A stretch of 64,000 bases of DNA from assembly GCA_020310875.1 (NCBI GenBank), contig CM035417.1, forward strand, positions 112,958,952 to 113,022,951, read 5' to 3'. The stretch comes from Ceratopteris richardii. Taxonomy: Eukaryota > Streptophyta > Polypodiopsida > Polypodiales > Pteridaceae. Position numbers and translations under genes: made by a program. The notes under the pieces were generated by a model. That model saw only the letters and a list, made by a program, of their open reading frames with translations. It had not been told where the DNA came from and made no database searches. Positions 23,606 to 33,876 of this stretch are shown here, piece by piece (within the stretch, counting starts at the first letter, position 1; each line of letters starts with the position of its first letter).

Positions 23606-26149
23606 ATGGCAGCCATATCTAGGGTTTCCCCTCACATGATACCACTCAACCTTCACTCCCTGCTACATGCCCCTATCTCTGAAGCAGAAGTCATTGAGGT
23701 CATTGATGCCCTCCCTTCTGGTAAAAGCCCGAGACCCGACGGGCTCACTAATGAGTTCTTTAAATCCTTCAAGCTGGTGGTTGCCACCCCTCTTCGTCTG
23801 GTTTGCTAAGAGGCACTCAAGTTTGGCGCGATTCCTTCTTGTCTCACCAATGGCATTATCAAGTTAATACACAAAAAAGGGGAAAAGAATAGAATAGAGA
23901 ACTGGCGTCCTATTACGATGCTCCAAAGAGGATACAAGATCATCGCCAAAGTCATTGCCAACAGAATCTCTTGCCACTTGAGAGCGTGGTTAAGCGAGGA
24001 CCAAAAAGGTTTCATCAAAGGTAGGTCAATTTTGGAAACCATTATAGATATCTGGGAAGGTCTTGAATTTGCAAATGAGTCTAAACAAGATGTGGTCTTC
24101 CTCAAGATGGACTTTGATAAAGCCTATGACAAGATGGAATGGGACTATATTCTGCAGTCACTCCAAGATCTTGGATGTAGTCAGAAATTCACCAAGATGA
24201 TCGCGACCCTTCTCGGAAACGCATCGACCCAAATTAACATTAACGGAAAACTTTCGAAGGTGATCAAACTTAGAAGATCTATCAGACAAGGATGCCCATT
24301 GGCTCCCCTTCTCTTTTCCATTGCCATAGAAGGGCTTAGCAGGCTGGTGGAGCATCAGGTGGAAGCTCGTAATATCAAAGGCCTCCGCTTGCCTCATGAC
24401 CATAGTCAAATCACCATGAGACTTTTTGCTGATGATATGAATGCGTTTGTTCACAATGATAGTACCAGCCTAGAGACATTCTGGAGGTGTCTGGCTACTT
24501 TTTTTGAAGCCTCTGGATCCACAATCAACCACTCTTAGACCGCCTTTAGAGCTATTGTTGGGTCACAACCCAACCTTCTCATTGATCTTGGCTGTCAAAT
24601 CATTCCGAAGGTCCAAATTTTTTGGCTTCTTGGGATCCCGTTGGGGTTTGGCATCTCTATGGAACAGCGGTGGAACTGGGTGCTGGCCAAACTCGAAAAC
24701 AAGCTTAACTATTGGAGAGGTATGCAAATCAATCTTGTTGGTCATGCTATGGTTATCAACACGTTCCTCCTATCATCTACCATTTATTTCCTTTCTTGTT
24801 GGAGACTGAAAGAGCAAGATCTGTGCAAATTGGATAGTATTTGTAGAAACTTCCTTTGGACGGGCGACAACAATAGGAGGGGGGTGCCTAAAATCAAATG
24901 GTCCATCTGCACCAGCCATAGAGATAGTGGGGGACTTGGCATCCTGGACATTGGGTGCATGGCTAACAAGCTGGCGGCCAAATGGATGATTAAGGCCTGG
25001 TGCAACGGGGAGGCCTCGTGGGCCAAGCTGATCTTCAGAAACAAGAATGAGTTGGCTCTCATGGGTTTCCCGAATTGGAAGAACCTTGATATCTTGACCT
25101 TGTTGTTTTCCCTGATCCCCGTCTTCCTGAAAGGCTCTAATCTCATGTGTTCCCTATGGAAGAGTTGGAATAAAGTCAAAAGCTACACAAGAATTAGTGA
25201 AGACTGGAAGTGGGCAGTCGGTATCAGACAAAATGACTCTATCTGGTTTTCGATCCATGGCATCAAGAGTGTGGAATCTTGGAACATTCAAAATTCCAAG
25301 AAGTTATGGAATAAAGGCTTCAAAAAATGGAAACATCTCTGGAAACAAGACACCAACCGCTCGATCAACTTCGAGGATATTGACCCTTGCGTCAACATTT
25401 CGTACGAAGAATGGAACACTTTGCAAAGCAGATGTCTCATCTGGGACGGACACAAAGTTCGCCTTCTCATGGGACATGACACGTCGAGCTCGCTTGGTCT
25501 CAAATGGCACAATGCGAATAGCCTATAAAAAATCCCAAACATCAAAGAAACGATTGACTATCAGGTTAACCTCAACAAGAAGTGGTGCCTGTCATGGATG
25601 TGGCTTCGGTGGGACATGAAGTTCATGGCTATTTGGCACCCCCTCATAGAAATTAAAAATTTTGTCCTCTTATGGCAAATTCTTCATCATGCAATCTGGA
25701 CCAACCTTAAGGCTAGCAAATTTTGTGGGATTCCTCCCTGGTGCAAATGTTGCTACCGATCTATCGAAGATGTTTCACACATCTTCTTTACCTACCCCAA
25801 CTCCAACAAACTCTGGCAGACGGTTGGAAAAAAAATTAGACTTTACAAATGTCTCAGTTGGTAGCAAGCCCTGCTGGGAGAGGCGATCGACTGCTCTGTG
25901 ACTCTCTAGAATGCCATCAAAGGGGAGGTCCTATGGAAAATGTTGCAGGAAAGATGTGCTTTCAACTTCGGTGACTCCCCCAAAGAGTGGTCAATTGAGA
26001 AATCATTGTTCCTCCTTGGCAAAAGGATTGTTAACTGTAAGAAATTCCCCCCCTTAAGGCATCATCAAGTACTCCATTTGATCAATAACAAGGTTAAACC
26101 CAAGTGGGCCCCTCATGAGGGTGATGAGAGGGTGATTAACCTTCTTTGA
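23606..26149 (+). pseudogene. LINE-2 ORF2, reverse transcriptase and C-terminal domain
   Basis: One frame with stops at 23807 (TAA), 24536 (TAG), 25526 (TAA), 25862 (TAG) and others before 26147. RT blocks: LPSGKSPRPDGLTNEFFK, NWRPITML, FLKMDFDKAYDKMEWDYI, RSIRQGCPLAPLLFSIAIEG and the catalytic FADD at about 24427-24438, all intact. Later WLLGIPLGFGISMEQRWNW and a Trp/Cys/His-rich zf-RVT-like region near 25620-25850 (WHPLIEIKNFVLLW ... WCKCC) follow, with part of the last zinc ligand set lost. RT copies the RNA at the nicked target. Confidence 0.9.
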
Positions 26150-26297
26150 AATGCCATCCAAGCTCTGTAATAGCTTCCAATGTTTTGTGGGATTTGGGGG
26201 GTCCTATGGGCACTAGTCCCCTTCTCTTGACTTTTCTTTATTTAATTCAAGTCCGAGACAGTAGGCTAATGCCAAACTTCCTTTATATAAAAAAAAA

Positions 26298-26930
26298 CTC
26301 AGAGAGAGAAAACCAAAAGTGCTTATTATCTCCCGAACAAGTCTTCAGTTGGCCCCCTAATTTTGATGGTCAGACCTCCTTTTTTCCTCTTGTCTGCCAA
26401 ATCATATACTGAAGTGCCAAACTTTCCCGCCATTCAACCATCAGCTGGACTCCTTCTCTTCAGTTATCTCCCCTTCCATACCTCTTTTTTCCTAGTTTTA
26501 TATATGCACAACCCTTTCTCTTTTGCATCACTATTGCCATTAGATTATGGATTGAAAACTTAATTAGCTTTTAAAATTATATGGTTTCACATTGTGATCT
26601 TAGTTCATATAATATGAACTCTTAGGCATATGGTTCTATATAGGTGTGTATACACATGAACTTATAGATGGGTTTCCACCAAATATAGAGTAGTCCTCTT
26701 TCAAGTATGTGTAGCCTCCTTCAATGCCTATTTGCCTTCAAATCAGTGCTTCCTTATCATCCTTCAAATCTGAATTATATTCTTTAATGAGTCCCATAGA
26801 GGAAGAACTCCATTCAATATGTCTCTTCAATTGCATCATTCAATGCGTATGAAATGGATATCATGCTCCTCTTTATCACATCATTTCCATTTTGCATGTT
26901 TTACTTTGAATAATAATAAAGCAAGAAAAG
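26298..26930. other. Unassigned sequence
   Basis: AT-rich sequence between the LINE-2 A-run and the copia leader. I see no convincing frame or repeat. Confidence 0.5.
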
Positions 26931-27069
26931 GCAAGAGTAGAGATGAGAATCTCTACGATATTGCTGCCTTAATCCTAAGCCTTGGAGAAAGCTTTGCATC
27001 GATGGGTGGTTTCTCGCTTCGCTCGCACAAAAGGAACAAATCCATTGCAACTAAATGCTCTGAGACCAT
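26930..27069 (-). other. copia leader with primer site, left arm
   Basis: Minus-strand leader following the LTR. Primer site TGGTCTCAGAGC (complement at 27058-27069) differs from the initiator-Met site at one base. The next 100 bases match the leader next to the 62410 LTR (shared CTTTGTGCGAGC-type and GGAGAAAGCTTT-type stretches, read on either strand). The rest of the element is absent. Confidence 0.7.
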
Positions 27070-27367
27070 TGAAGTATTTGGATGGCAATGCACCATAGTG
27101 CACTCTCCTTCTCGAAAGCTCGAGGATGATATCGTGGGAGTAGAAAAACGAGCTCCTAGGGCCACACATGATACTCGGCATAGAGGCTATAGAATACATA
27201 GAAAAACACAATACACAAGAATCATGAACACAGACTTCTTAGGTTTTACGAATGCAGACAAACTTATAGTGTGTGAGTGACCATGCCACTATATGTTTTA
27301 TTAAACAACATATACAAAGAAGTGTCTAGTGGCCATTTGGCCTTTCACATGGACACTAATGGTAACA
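27070..27367 (-). repeat. copia-A/B family LTR, left arm, minus strand
   Basis: 298 bp; on the minus strand it begins TGTTACCATTAGTG and ends ATACTTCA. It is clearly the same family as the LTRs at 50131, 54966 and 62410. It directly interrupts LINE-1L ORF2 at 27368, at the codon where the right-arm LINE resumes after copia-B. Confidence 0.88.
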
Positions 27368-28943
27368 TGCTTTAGCGACATGCTTTTTGTTAGGCTTCCA
27401 ACAAGCAAAAAAATAAGTTAGAGAAGGAAATATATAATGCTATACAGCAAAAGCTCTTTGAGAGACATTTTGTTGCAAAGGAATCCATTTAAATATTTTA
27501 CTAGAAAATTTCTCAAGGATCCAATTCCATGTCTGCTCAAAGGTGTTGTTAAATCCCATAGGAATGCCCAAAAGTCTAAAGATCATACCTTTCTTGATGA
27601 TCTCACAGCCTACATGTTTGGCACAATCTAGAATGTAATTGTCAGTAGCAAAGAAACCAATTTTTTTATGATTAACAACTGAACCACTAGAAATTTAAAA
27701 TAGATTCAAGCAATTCAAAAAGTTCTTAACAGAGAAGTTATCAGCACTAACTATCATATTAGTGTCATCAACAAACATTTGAAGACTAATTTGGGATGGG
27801 GAATTGGGAATTTCAATACCTTTGATGTAGCCTTTGTCTATATAGTCTTTAACTAACCACCCAAGGGCATCACTAGTATGGCAAAAAGAAGTGGGGCAAG
27901 GGGACAACATTGCCTTATAGATCTACATAATCTAAAAGGATCAGAAATTTTACCATTCATGGTAATTCTAAAGTATGCATTACCAAATAGGACACTAGTA
28001 TACTTGATAAATCTCTTCCCAGCCCCAAAATCAAGAAGGGATTGCAGGATGAAATCCCTACCAGTTCTATCATTAGCTTTATCAAAGTCAAATTGAAGAA
28101 GAAGGTGTCTAAATTCTGCTCTTTGGCATAGTCAAGCCCTTCCCAAATGGAGATAATAGAATCAAGAATAAATCTATCTTTAATGAAGCCTTTTTGTTCA
28201 AGAAGGATGATACTATCCATTAAGGGGCTCAATCTTCTAGCAAGGGAGGTTGCAAAGATTTTGTAGATAGAAGTCAGATAAGAGATAGGTCTCCAATTGT
28301 TTAGTTCATCCTTAGGTCATTTTTTGTACAAAAGTTTAATCACTCGAGTGTTGATGTAGGTAGAAAGAGCACCTCTTCTAGCGGCTTCTTGCCAAATCAA
28401 GAGAATAATGTGCACCAACATTTCTTTAAGTTCTTGAAAAAAAACATTTAGAGTACTATCATATCTAGGTGACTTACAATGTTTCAATTTGCAAATGGTT
28501 TCTCTAACCTCACAGATAGAGAGAGGGAGATCCATGAGTGAGGCAAGGCTCTAAGGAATCATGTTCTTCCTTTTAAGGGAAACATAAGCCCTATCCCATT
28601 CAATGTGCTCCCCTCTCTTGGGAGGCATAGATAGAAAATTTGTAAAGAAGCTGATAGCCTCCTCCAAGTTCTCCTTAATACAAGTAGCAAGTCCTCCTGA
28701 ATTCTTTCTAAGCATAGGTATAAAATCACTAGCTTTACTTTTCCTCATGAGATCAAACATGTGTTTATTGGGCTTATCCACTTTCCCCACCCAAAATTCT
28801 CTGGATGAGGCAAGGGCACCACTAGCTAAGACATAATCATCATATCTTAATTTCTTATGGAGGTCAAGGACATTCTGATTGGTACTAGAACTGCTACAGT
28901 TAGAGTTCTTTGCTTTGTCAGCTATCTCCTTAACAACCATCAT
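27368..28943 (-). pseudogene. LINE-1L ORF2: reverse transcriptase part
   Basis: Read from 28943 down: KNSNCSSSSTNQNVLDLHKK, VGKVDKPNKHMFDLMRK and EEAISFFTNFL lead into RT. RT motifs lie in shifted frames: CKSPRYDSTLNVFFQELK, a WRPISYL block, EQKGFIKDRFILDSI and the catalytic FVDD near 27760-27780, then RLLGIPMG. At least three frame changes and a TGA at 28317 break it. The sequence is cut by the copia LTR at 27367 right after CWKPNKKHVAKA. It pairs with the right-arm copy up to 47612. Confidence 0.85.
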
Positions 28944-28959
28944 CCTTCTATTGTTTCTA

Positions 28960-29460
28960 ATGTTTTTGGTTGTGTTTTTTAGTTAAGAGAATAACTTTTG
29001 TATTTCTTTGATAGCCAATTCCCATGCTAGAAGAGGGGGACTTTATATATAGTTTGCTTCTTGACACAAGGTATCTTAAGTAACGATGAGTCTAGGTGAG
29101 GCCATCCAGCTTTGTAATCAGCACTATTTCTATAAAGCTTAACAGTAAGGGGAACATGGTCAGATAACTGAAGAGAGTGGTCAAGCTCACATCTATTACG
29201 CCATAATTCTTGGTACCTAGTTATTAGGACTTCTATTATTCCAATAGTGACCCGTATTGACAGAAACATCAAGACGATTGTGCACATTAACCATGCCATA
29301 CCGAGAGTCTTTCTCTTTACCTTGTAAAACGTTGTCTTTATTCCCTAATCTATCAAGAGAGTTGATCACCATGTAAGAACCTTACCTAGATTCGGTTGAG
29401 TAAGACCTTTAGTATTAAGAGAAATGATTTTGACTAAATCCATTAATAAATTGAAAAGGA
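28960..29460 (-). pseudogene. LINE-1L ORF2: internally deleted endonuclease
   Basis: The minus strand starts VKIISLNTKGLT near 29450, then jumps straight to the INSLDRLGNK part that normally follows GDFN, so roughly the first 100 residues of the endonuclease core are deleted. SDHVPLTVKLY (the SDH motif) is intact near 29150. LINE-1R has exactly the same join, so the deletion is inherited and not private to this copy. Confidence 0.8.
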
Positions 29461-29515
29461 TATCAGACTAATGTATCAAAAGGAAAAGCAAGCTGAGACA
29501 TAGCTAGAGAACCAA

Positions 29516-30012
29516 TCACTTTCTGTGATTCTTGGGGGGCTTAATAATAGAGCCAGATGTTTTGAGTGCATTCTTGCTGTTGGTTTTTCCTTTGTCCTTA
29601 GTCTCCAATAGTTCTTTAGCTGACAAATCCATAAACACATAAGAAGAATTATTAATAATAGCATGGAATTTGTTTATTATTTCTTCATTAATTCTATTGA
29701 ATTGTGCAACAAATATCTCCCTAGAGTGATGAGATAATCCAACATTGTTTTCCTTAGAAGTCAGAATGTCATTATAGTTAGTTGGCAAAACTTGACCTCT
29801 CTGTTGTTTCTTTTTACCTACTTGTTTCCAACTTGATTCTATAATATGATTTAGGTTACCCTCACAATTATGTTCATTAGTACAGATAGGAAAACCCAAT
29901 TGTTTCTCTGAATCTCCTCTAGAATAGTCTACAAAACTAGAATTAGTTACTTCATCCAAGACTTCAAAGGGATTAGAGATTCCTTTTAGGAGCACATCTT
30001 GTTTGTTACTCG
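29516..30012 (-). pseudogene. LINE-1L ORF1, C-terminal half
   Basis: KGISNPFEVLDEVTNSSFVD, LGFPICTNEHNCEGNLNHII, ESSWKQVGKKKQQRG and FVAQFNRINEEIINKFHAI are encoded, ending KPPKNHRK at TGA 29516. It aligns to the right arm at about 46190-46661. The 5' half lies at 41097-41560; gypsy-2, the satellite and CACTA-B stand between them. The junction with gypsy-2 is at about 30012. Confidence 0.82.
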
Positions 30013-30682
30013 AGTTCTTGGACAGTTGCTCGCCTTAGTTCCAGGAGTAAGACACCAATTCCAACAACATGTTAGTTGTGGATCTTCATGTACTCTGGCG
30101 ATTGCGACCATACAAGCGGAGATGGATTCTATGGTGGATCATTCAATCCCATTGATCACCGTGTGGTATAAAAACCAGAAGATTACCCAAGTTTTAATTG
30201 ATGGCGGGGCTGGTGTGAATATTGCAACAACCGCACTCTGCAAGAAATTGGGTTGGACCCAAATTGAACCCGTATAGTTTTTTGTGCGAATGGCAGACCA
30301 ATCACGAGTCCATCCGGTGGGCTTAGTACGTAACATCTCGATAACCCTGTAGGGAGCTACATTTAATATGACTTTTGTAGTCTTGGAGTTACCTGAATCT
30401 AGCCTCGACTACAACTTACTTTTCGGTCAACCATGGCTCAAGCAAGCCAAAGTTGTGCAGGATTGGTCAACTCAAGAGTTAATTTTTAAGAACAATCACC
30501 GGAAATATGTAGTTGCACTGGATGCTATGCAACCCTCTGATCTACACGCACGGCCATATGTAGTAGAGCCAGTCCATATGTTGGATGGGCTATCTGATGA
30601 TGAGGAAGAGGTTGTCCTCAAGACCAATAAGGATTTGATCCCATTAGGTACTATGGATTCACAGTCGATAGCAGACAATTGA
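30013..30682 (+). pseudogene. gypsy-2 aspartic protease
   Basis: One frame, interrupted by TAG at 30275 and 30349. The active site is QVLIDGGAGVNIATTAL (D-G-G, the form seen in several plant gypsy lineages); LLFGQPWL, the second conserved segment, follows near 30420. An acidic linker (DDEEEVVL) ends at TGA 30680. It would process Gag-Pol; the stop between the two halves inactivates it. Confidence 0.8.
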
Positions 30683-30783
30683 AGTCCAGCAGCTTGTGCG
30701 ATCGTTCGAATGACCGGAGAAGCAAAAATAGATGATGGCTTAGCAATGGATGAAGCGACCTTACAACAACTACTGCAGTCAGC

Positions 30784-31865
30784 TGATGATTTGGTAAAGA
30801 CCCGGTAGTTTTATGTACCGGAAGATCAATTGGTAACGTACAACTTGGGCGACACGGTCAACCCAAGGCCTCTAAAAATTAAGGTAGGATTAGCATAGGA
30901 ATTCCAAGATGATTTGGTACAACTCCTGCGTGAATTCTCAGATATTTTTTCTTGGGATTATAGAGACATGAAAGGTCTTGACCCACGGATTTATCAACAT
31001 CGGGTAGTGCTCAAAGCGGATGCGAGGCCAATCAAACAATCTAGTCACAGGATGAATCCTAATTATGCGGCACAGGTGAAAGTTGAACTTGATCGTTTAT
31101 TGAAGGTGGGATTTATTGTACCAATTGAGCATGATGAGTGGATCTCTCCAATAGTGATCGTCTCGAAGAAAAATAAACAGTTGCGTATCTGTGTCGACTA
31201 CTGGAAACTCAATGCCGCCACTATACCGAATCCGTTCCCTCTCCCCTTTCTAGATGCAATGCTCGACAGGGTAGCAGGTCACGAAATGTATTCTTTTCTG
31301 GATGGCTATAGTGGATATAATCAAGTGAGGATGGCAGAATAGGATATACCGAAGACAGCATTCATCACTAATTGGGGTATCTATGCTTGCACCGTAATGT
31401 GGTTCGGTTTACAAAATGCCCCGAGTACATTCCAAAGATGTATGCAAGAAGTCTTTTCACCTTACTTGACCATGTTTATGCAAGTATATTTGGATGATTT
31501 TTCCTTATTTGGTGCCACTTCGGTGCACCTATATCATTTACGGTGCTATTTTGAAAAATGCCAAGAGTATGGGTTATGTTTGAATCCTACCAAATTAGTT
31601 TTTACGGTCTCCTATGGCAAACTGCTTGGTCACATCATTTCTAAACAAGGAATACAGGTAGATCCGGATAAAGTAGCAATCATGTTGGAGGCACCAGTTC
31701 CAAAGACACCGAAAGAAGTTATATGCTTTCTTGGCCAAATCCGGTGGCATGGCAGACATTTACGGTGGTTAGCTCATTTAGCGACACCACTTAATCGGCT
31801 TATGACCAGCGCTCCGCGGAAGTACGAATGGACTCAGGAGTGCCAAAGTGCATTTGAAATCATCG
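30784..31865 (+). pseudogene. gypsy-2 reverse transcriptase
   Basis: HRMNPNYAAQVKVELDRLL, GFIVPIEHDEWISPIVIV, RICVDYWKLNAATIPNPFPL, FLDGYSGYNQV (motif A), GLQNAPSTFQRCM and the catalytic YLDD at about 31489-31500 are all recognisable, followed by LGHIISKQGI. Stops: TAG at 30807 and 31340, plus TAG near 30897. The frame reaches the RNase H border (ECQSAFEI) and then runs into the inverted block at about 31862, where the sense-strand frame becomes meaningless and ends at 31897. Confidence 0.9.
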
Positions 31866-32470
31866 ACTGTAGACTTCAATTTTTCGGCGTAGAGTAACGG
31901 GAACATTAGGAGGGAGAAAACCGTCAATGAGAACATTCATTAACTTATCATAGTATGTAGGAGCCATTGAAAGTTCTGCAGATTCTTCAAGCGTTGTCTC
32001 GGTGATGTAAATCACCGGTGTAGTGTCATCAACACCTACCGAAGACTCACCGGAATCCAGTTGAGATAGAAAATCTGCCAAGACATGTGCTGTGCTGGGT
32101 CGATGAATAACTTCATAATCGAACTCCTATAATAGTAAAACCCATCTTGCCAATCTACCACCTAAATGTTGCTGCCAAACCAAGTACACCAGTGCAGCAT
32201 GATCCACATGGAAAGTAAATTTACGGCCCAGCAAGTAATGCCAAAATTTCTTAACAGAGTATACCAAACCAAGACATTCTTGTTCTGCCAAAGAGTAATT
32301 TCTCTCCGCAGGAGCTAATTGGCGGCTTGCATAGTACAGAGGCCGAAACCATTTGTCAATCTATTGCATGAGGACACTACCAATCGCAATATCTGATGCA
32401 TCCACAAAGACATGGAATGGTCGTTCCCAATCAGGTGGTTGCAAGATCGGGGCCTGCGTCAATAAGTCAG
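31862..32470 (-). pseudogene. gypsy-2 RNase H block, inverted relative to the element
   Basis: On the minus strand this 0.6-kb block encodes LLTQAPILQPPDWERPFHVF, VDASDIAIGSVLM (catalytic Asp), YSLAEQECLGLVYSVKKFWH (Glu), DHAALVYL and ADFLSQLDSGESS, then IDGFLPPNVPVTLRRKIEVY. That is the normal order RNase H to integrase tether, but on the opposite strand to RT and integrase on either side. Two stops lie inside. Flipping it would make it contiguous with RT at the left junction; about 30 codons before the integrase finger seem lost at the right one. Confidence 0.88.
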
Positions 32471-33555
32471 TTATTGCCATGGCTCATTCATTACCCTCTG
32501 GAGGACACTTCGCAGCTTATCTTACTCACCCAAAAGTTCTACAAAGTGGGCTATGGTGGCCTACAATGTATAGAGATGTGGTTCAGTTTGTGATGCAGTG
32601 TGATGTCTGTCAACGGTCTGGATAGCCCTTGCAACGACACTTCTTTCCGCTACAACCTGTCTTACCTCTGGAGCCTTTTCAGAAGTGGGGTCTAGATTTT
32701 ATTGGACCAATAACACCACCAGCGACCCTCACCAACAATCCATACATATTGACTTGTATAGATTATGCCACTAGATGGGCAGAAGCTTGGTCTTTACGTT
32801 CGGCCATAGCTGTTTTGGTGGCCAAATGTTTGATGAAAGATGTTTTCCCTCGATATGGATTACCTCTGGAGATAGTGACGGACCAAGGAACACATTTTGC
32901 CAACAAATTAATGCAAGTACTGACTTAGACTTTTCAAATTTTACACAAATTCATCTCACCTTATTATCCGCGTGCTAATGGTCTGGCTGAAATTACCAAT
33001 AAGACTTTGTTGAATATGCTCTGCAAATTGATCTTGGAATGGCCAGAACGTTGGGATCATCTCTTACCTGTAGTTTTGTGGGCTTACCGGACCACGTACA
33101 AAGTGGCTATTGGAATGACTCCGTTTAAACTGGCTTATGGCCTAGAAGCTATTGTGCCAATGGAAGTAGTGGTATCGAGTCTGCGCATCGCATTAGCTCA
33201 GAAATTGTTGTTGGAAGAATCTTTTTCATTTCGGTTGGATACGCTCCACTCATTGGATGAACAACGCTGGGGAAGTTTCCTGATTCTTCAAGAAGTTCAA
33301 CTTCATCAAGCCCGTACTCATGATCGTTTCCTCAAAACTTCTGTTTTTACGGTTGGCCAACTTGTTTTATTCTATAATGCTAAAGCCAACAACTCTATCA
33401 AAAAATTTAAATTACGGTGGTTCGGTCCATACTGGATTGTTGCACAAGTGGGACCAACAACTTTTTGGTTGGTGACCTTAACCGGTGTTCTCCTTCCAAA
33501 AGTGATTAATGGTTCTAAGCTTCGCCCATATCACCAGCCGTCTGATGACCTATGA
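32470..33555 (+). pseudogene. gypsy-2 integrase
   Basis: Zinc finger HSLPSGGH ... CDVC. The core has Asp in WGLDFIGPI, Asp in VTDQGTHF and Glu in ANGLAEITNK with 35 residues between the last two, counting the stop as one: the canonical spacing. The GPY/F module is RWFGPYWIV, and the protein ends KLRPYHQPSDDL. TAG codons at 32623 and 32926 interrupt an otherwise single frame to TGA 33553. No chromodomain. Confidence 0.9.
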
Positions 33556-33876
33556 AATATACGTAGTTTTTTACCTCTTTTTCGCGAGTCACTTGTTTTT
33601 CTTTTTATCCCCGTATTTCGGTTGACCACTGCTCGTAATCTCCTCATTTTGGTATCTAAATATGATTAATCACCACCGTGTGTTACTGTTTCTTATCATG
33701 CATGCATGCCATAATCATGAAGGGTATCTCTTCAATACTGAGTGATGATTAGGGTTTTTGCCGCCTAATTTTGTCTGTGCTCTTACTTAATCTTGTTCTT
33801 TCCACTGATAATCGCTATTGTGTTTGTGTGATTGAACATTCTTTGTATTCTATGTTCTCGTGTTTACTTGTGCGCC
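33556..33876 (+). other. gypsy-2 spacer between integrase and third ORF
   Basis: T-rich non-coding sequence in all frames, with CATGCATGC at about 33699. It separates the integrase stop from the ATG of the third ORF. A splice acceptor or promoter could lie here, but none is clear. Confidence 0.5.

Larger units (their letters stand above)
21930..26297 (+). mobile_element. LINE-2: L1-type non-LTR retrotransposon, 5'-truncated
   Basis: In order: the end of ORF1, then ORF2 with AP endonuclease, reverse transcriptase and a C-terminal zf-RVT-like domain, then a short 3' tail ending in an A-run at 26288-26296. This is the plant L1 layout. Nonsense codons and one frame change make it inactive. It is less AT-rich than its surroundings. 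Target duplications were not identified. Confidence 0.88.
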
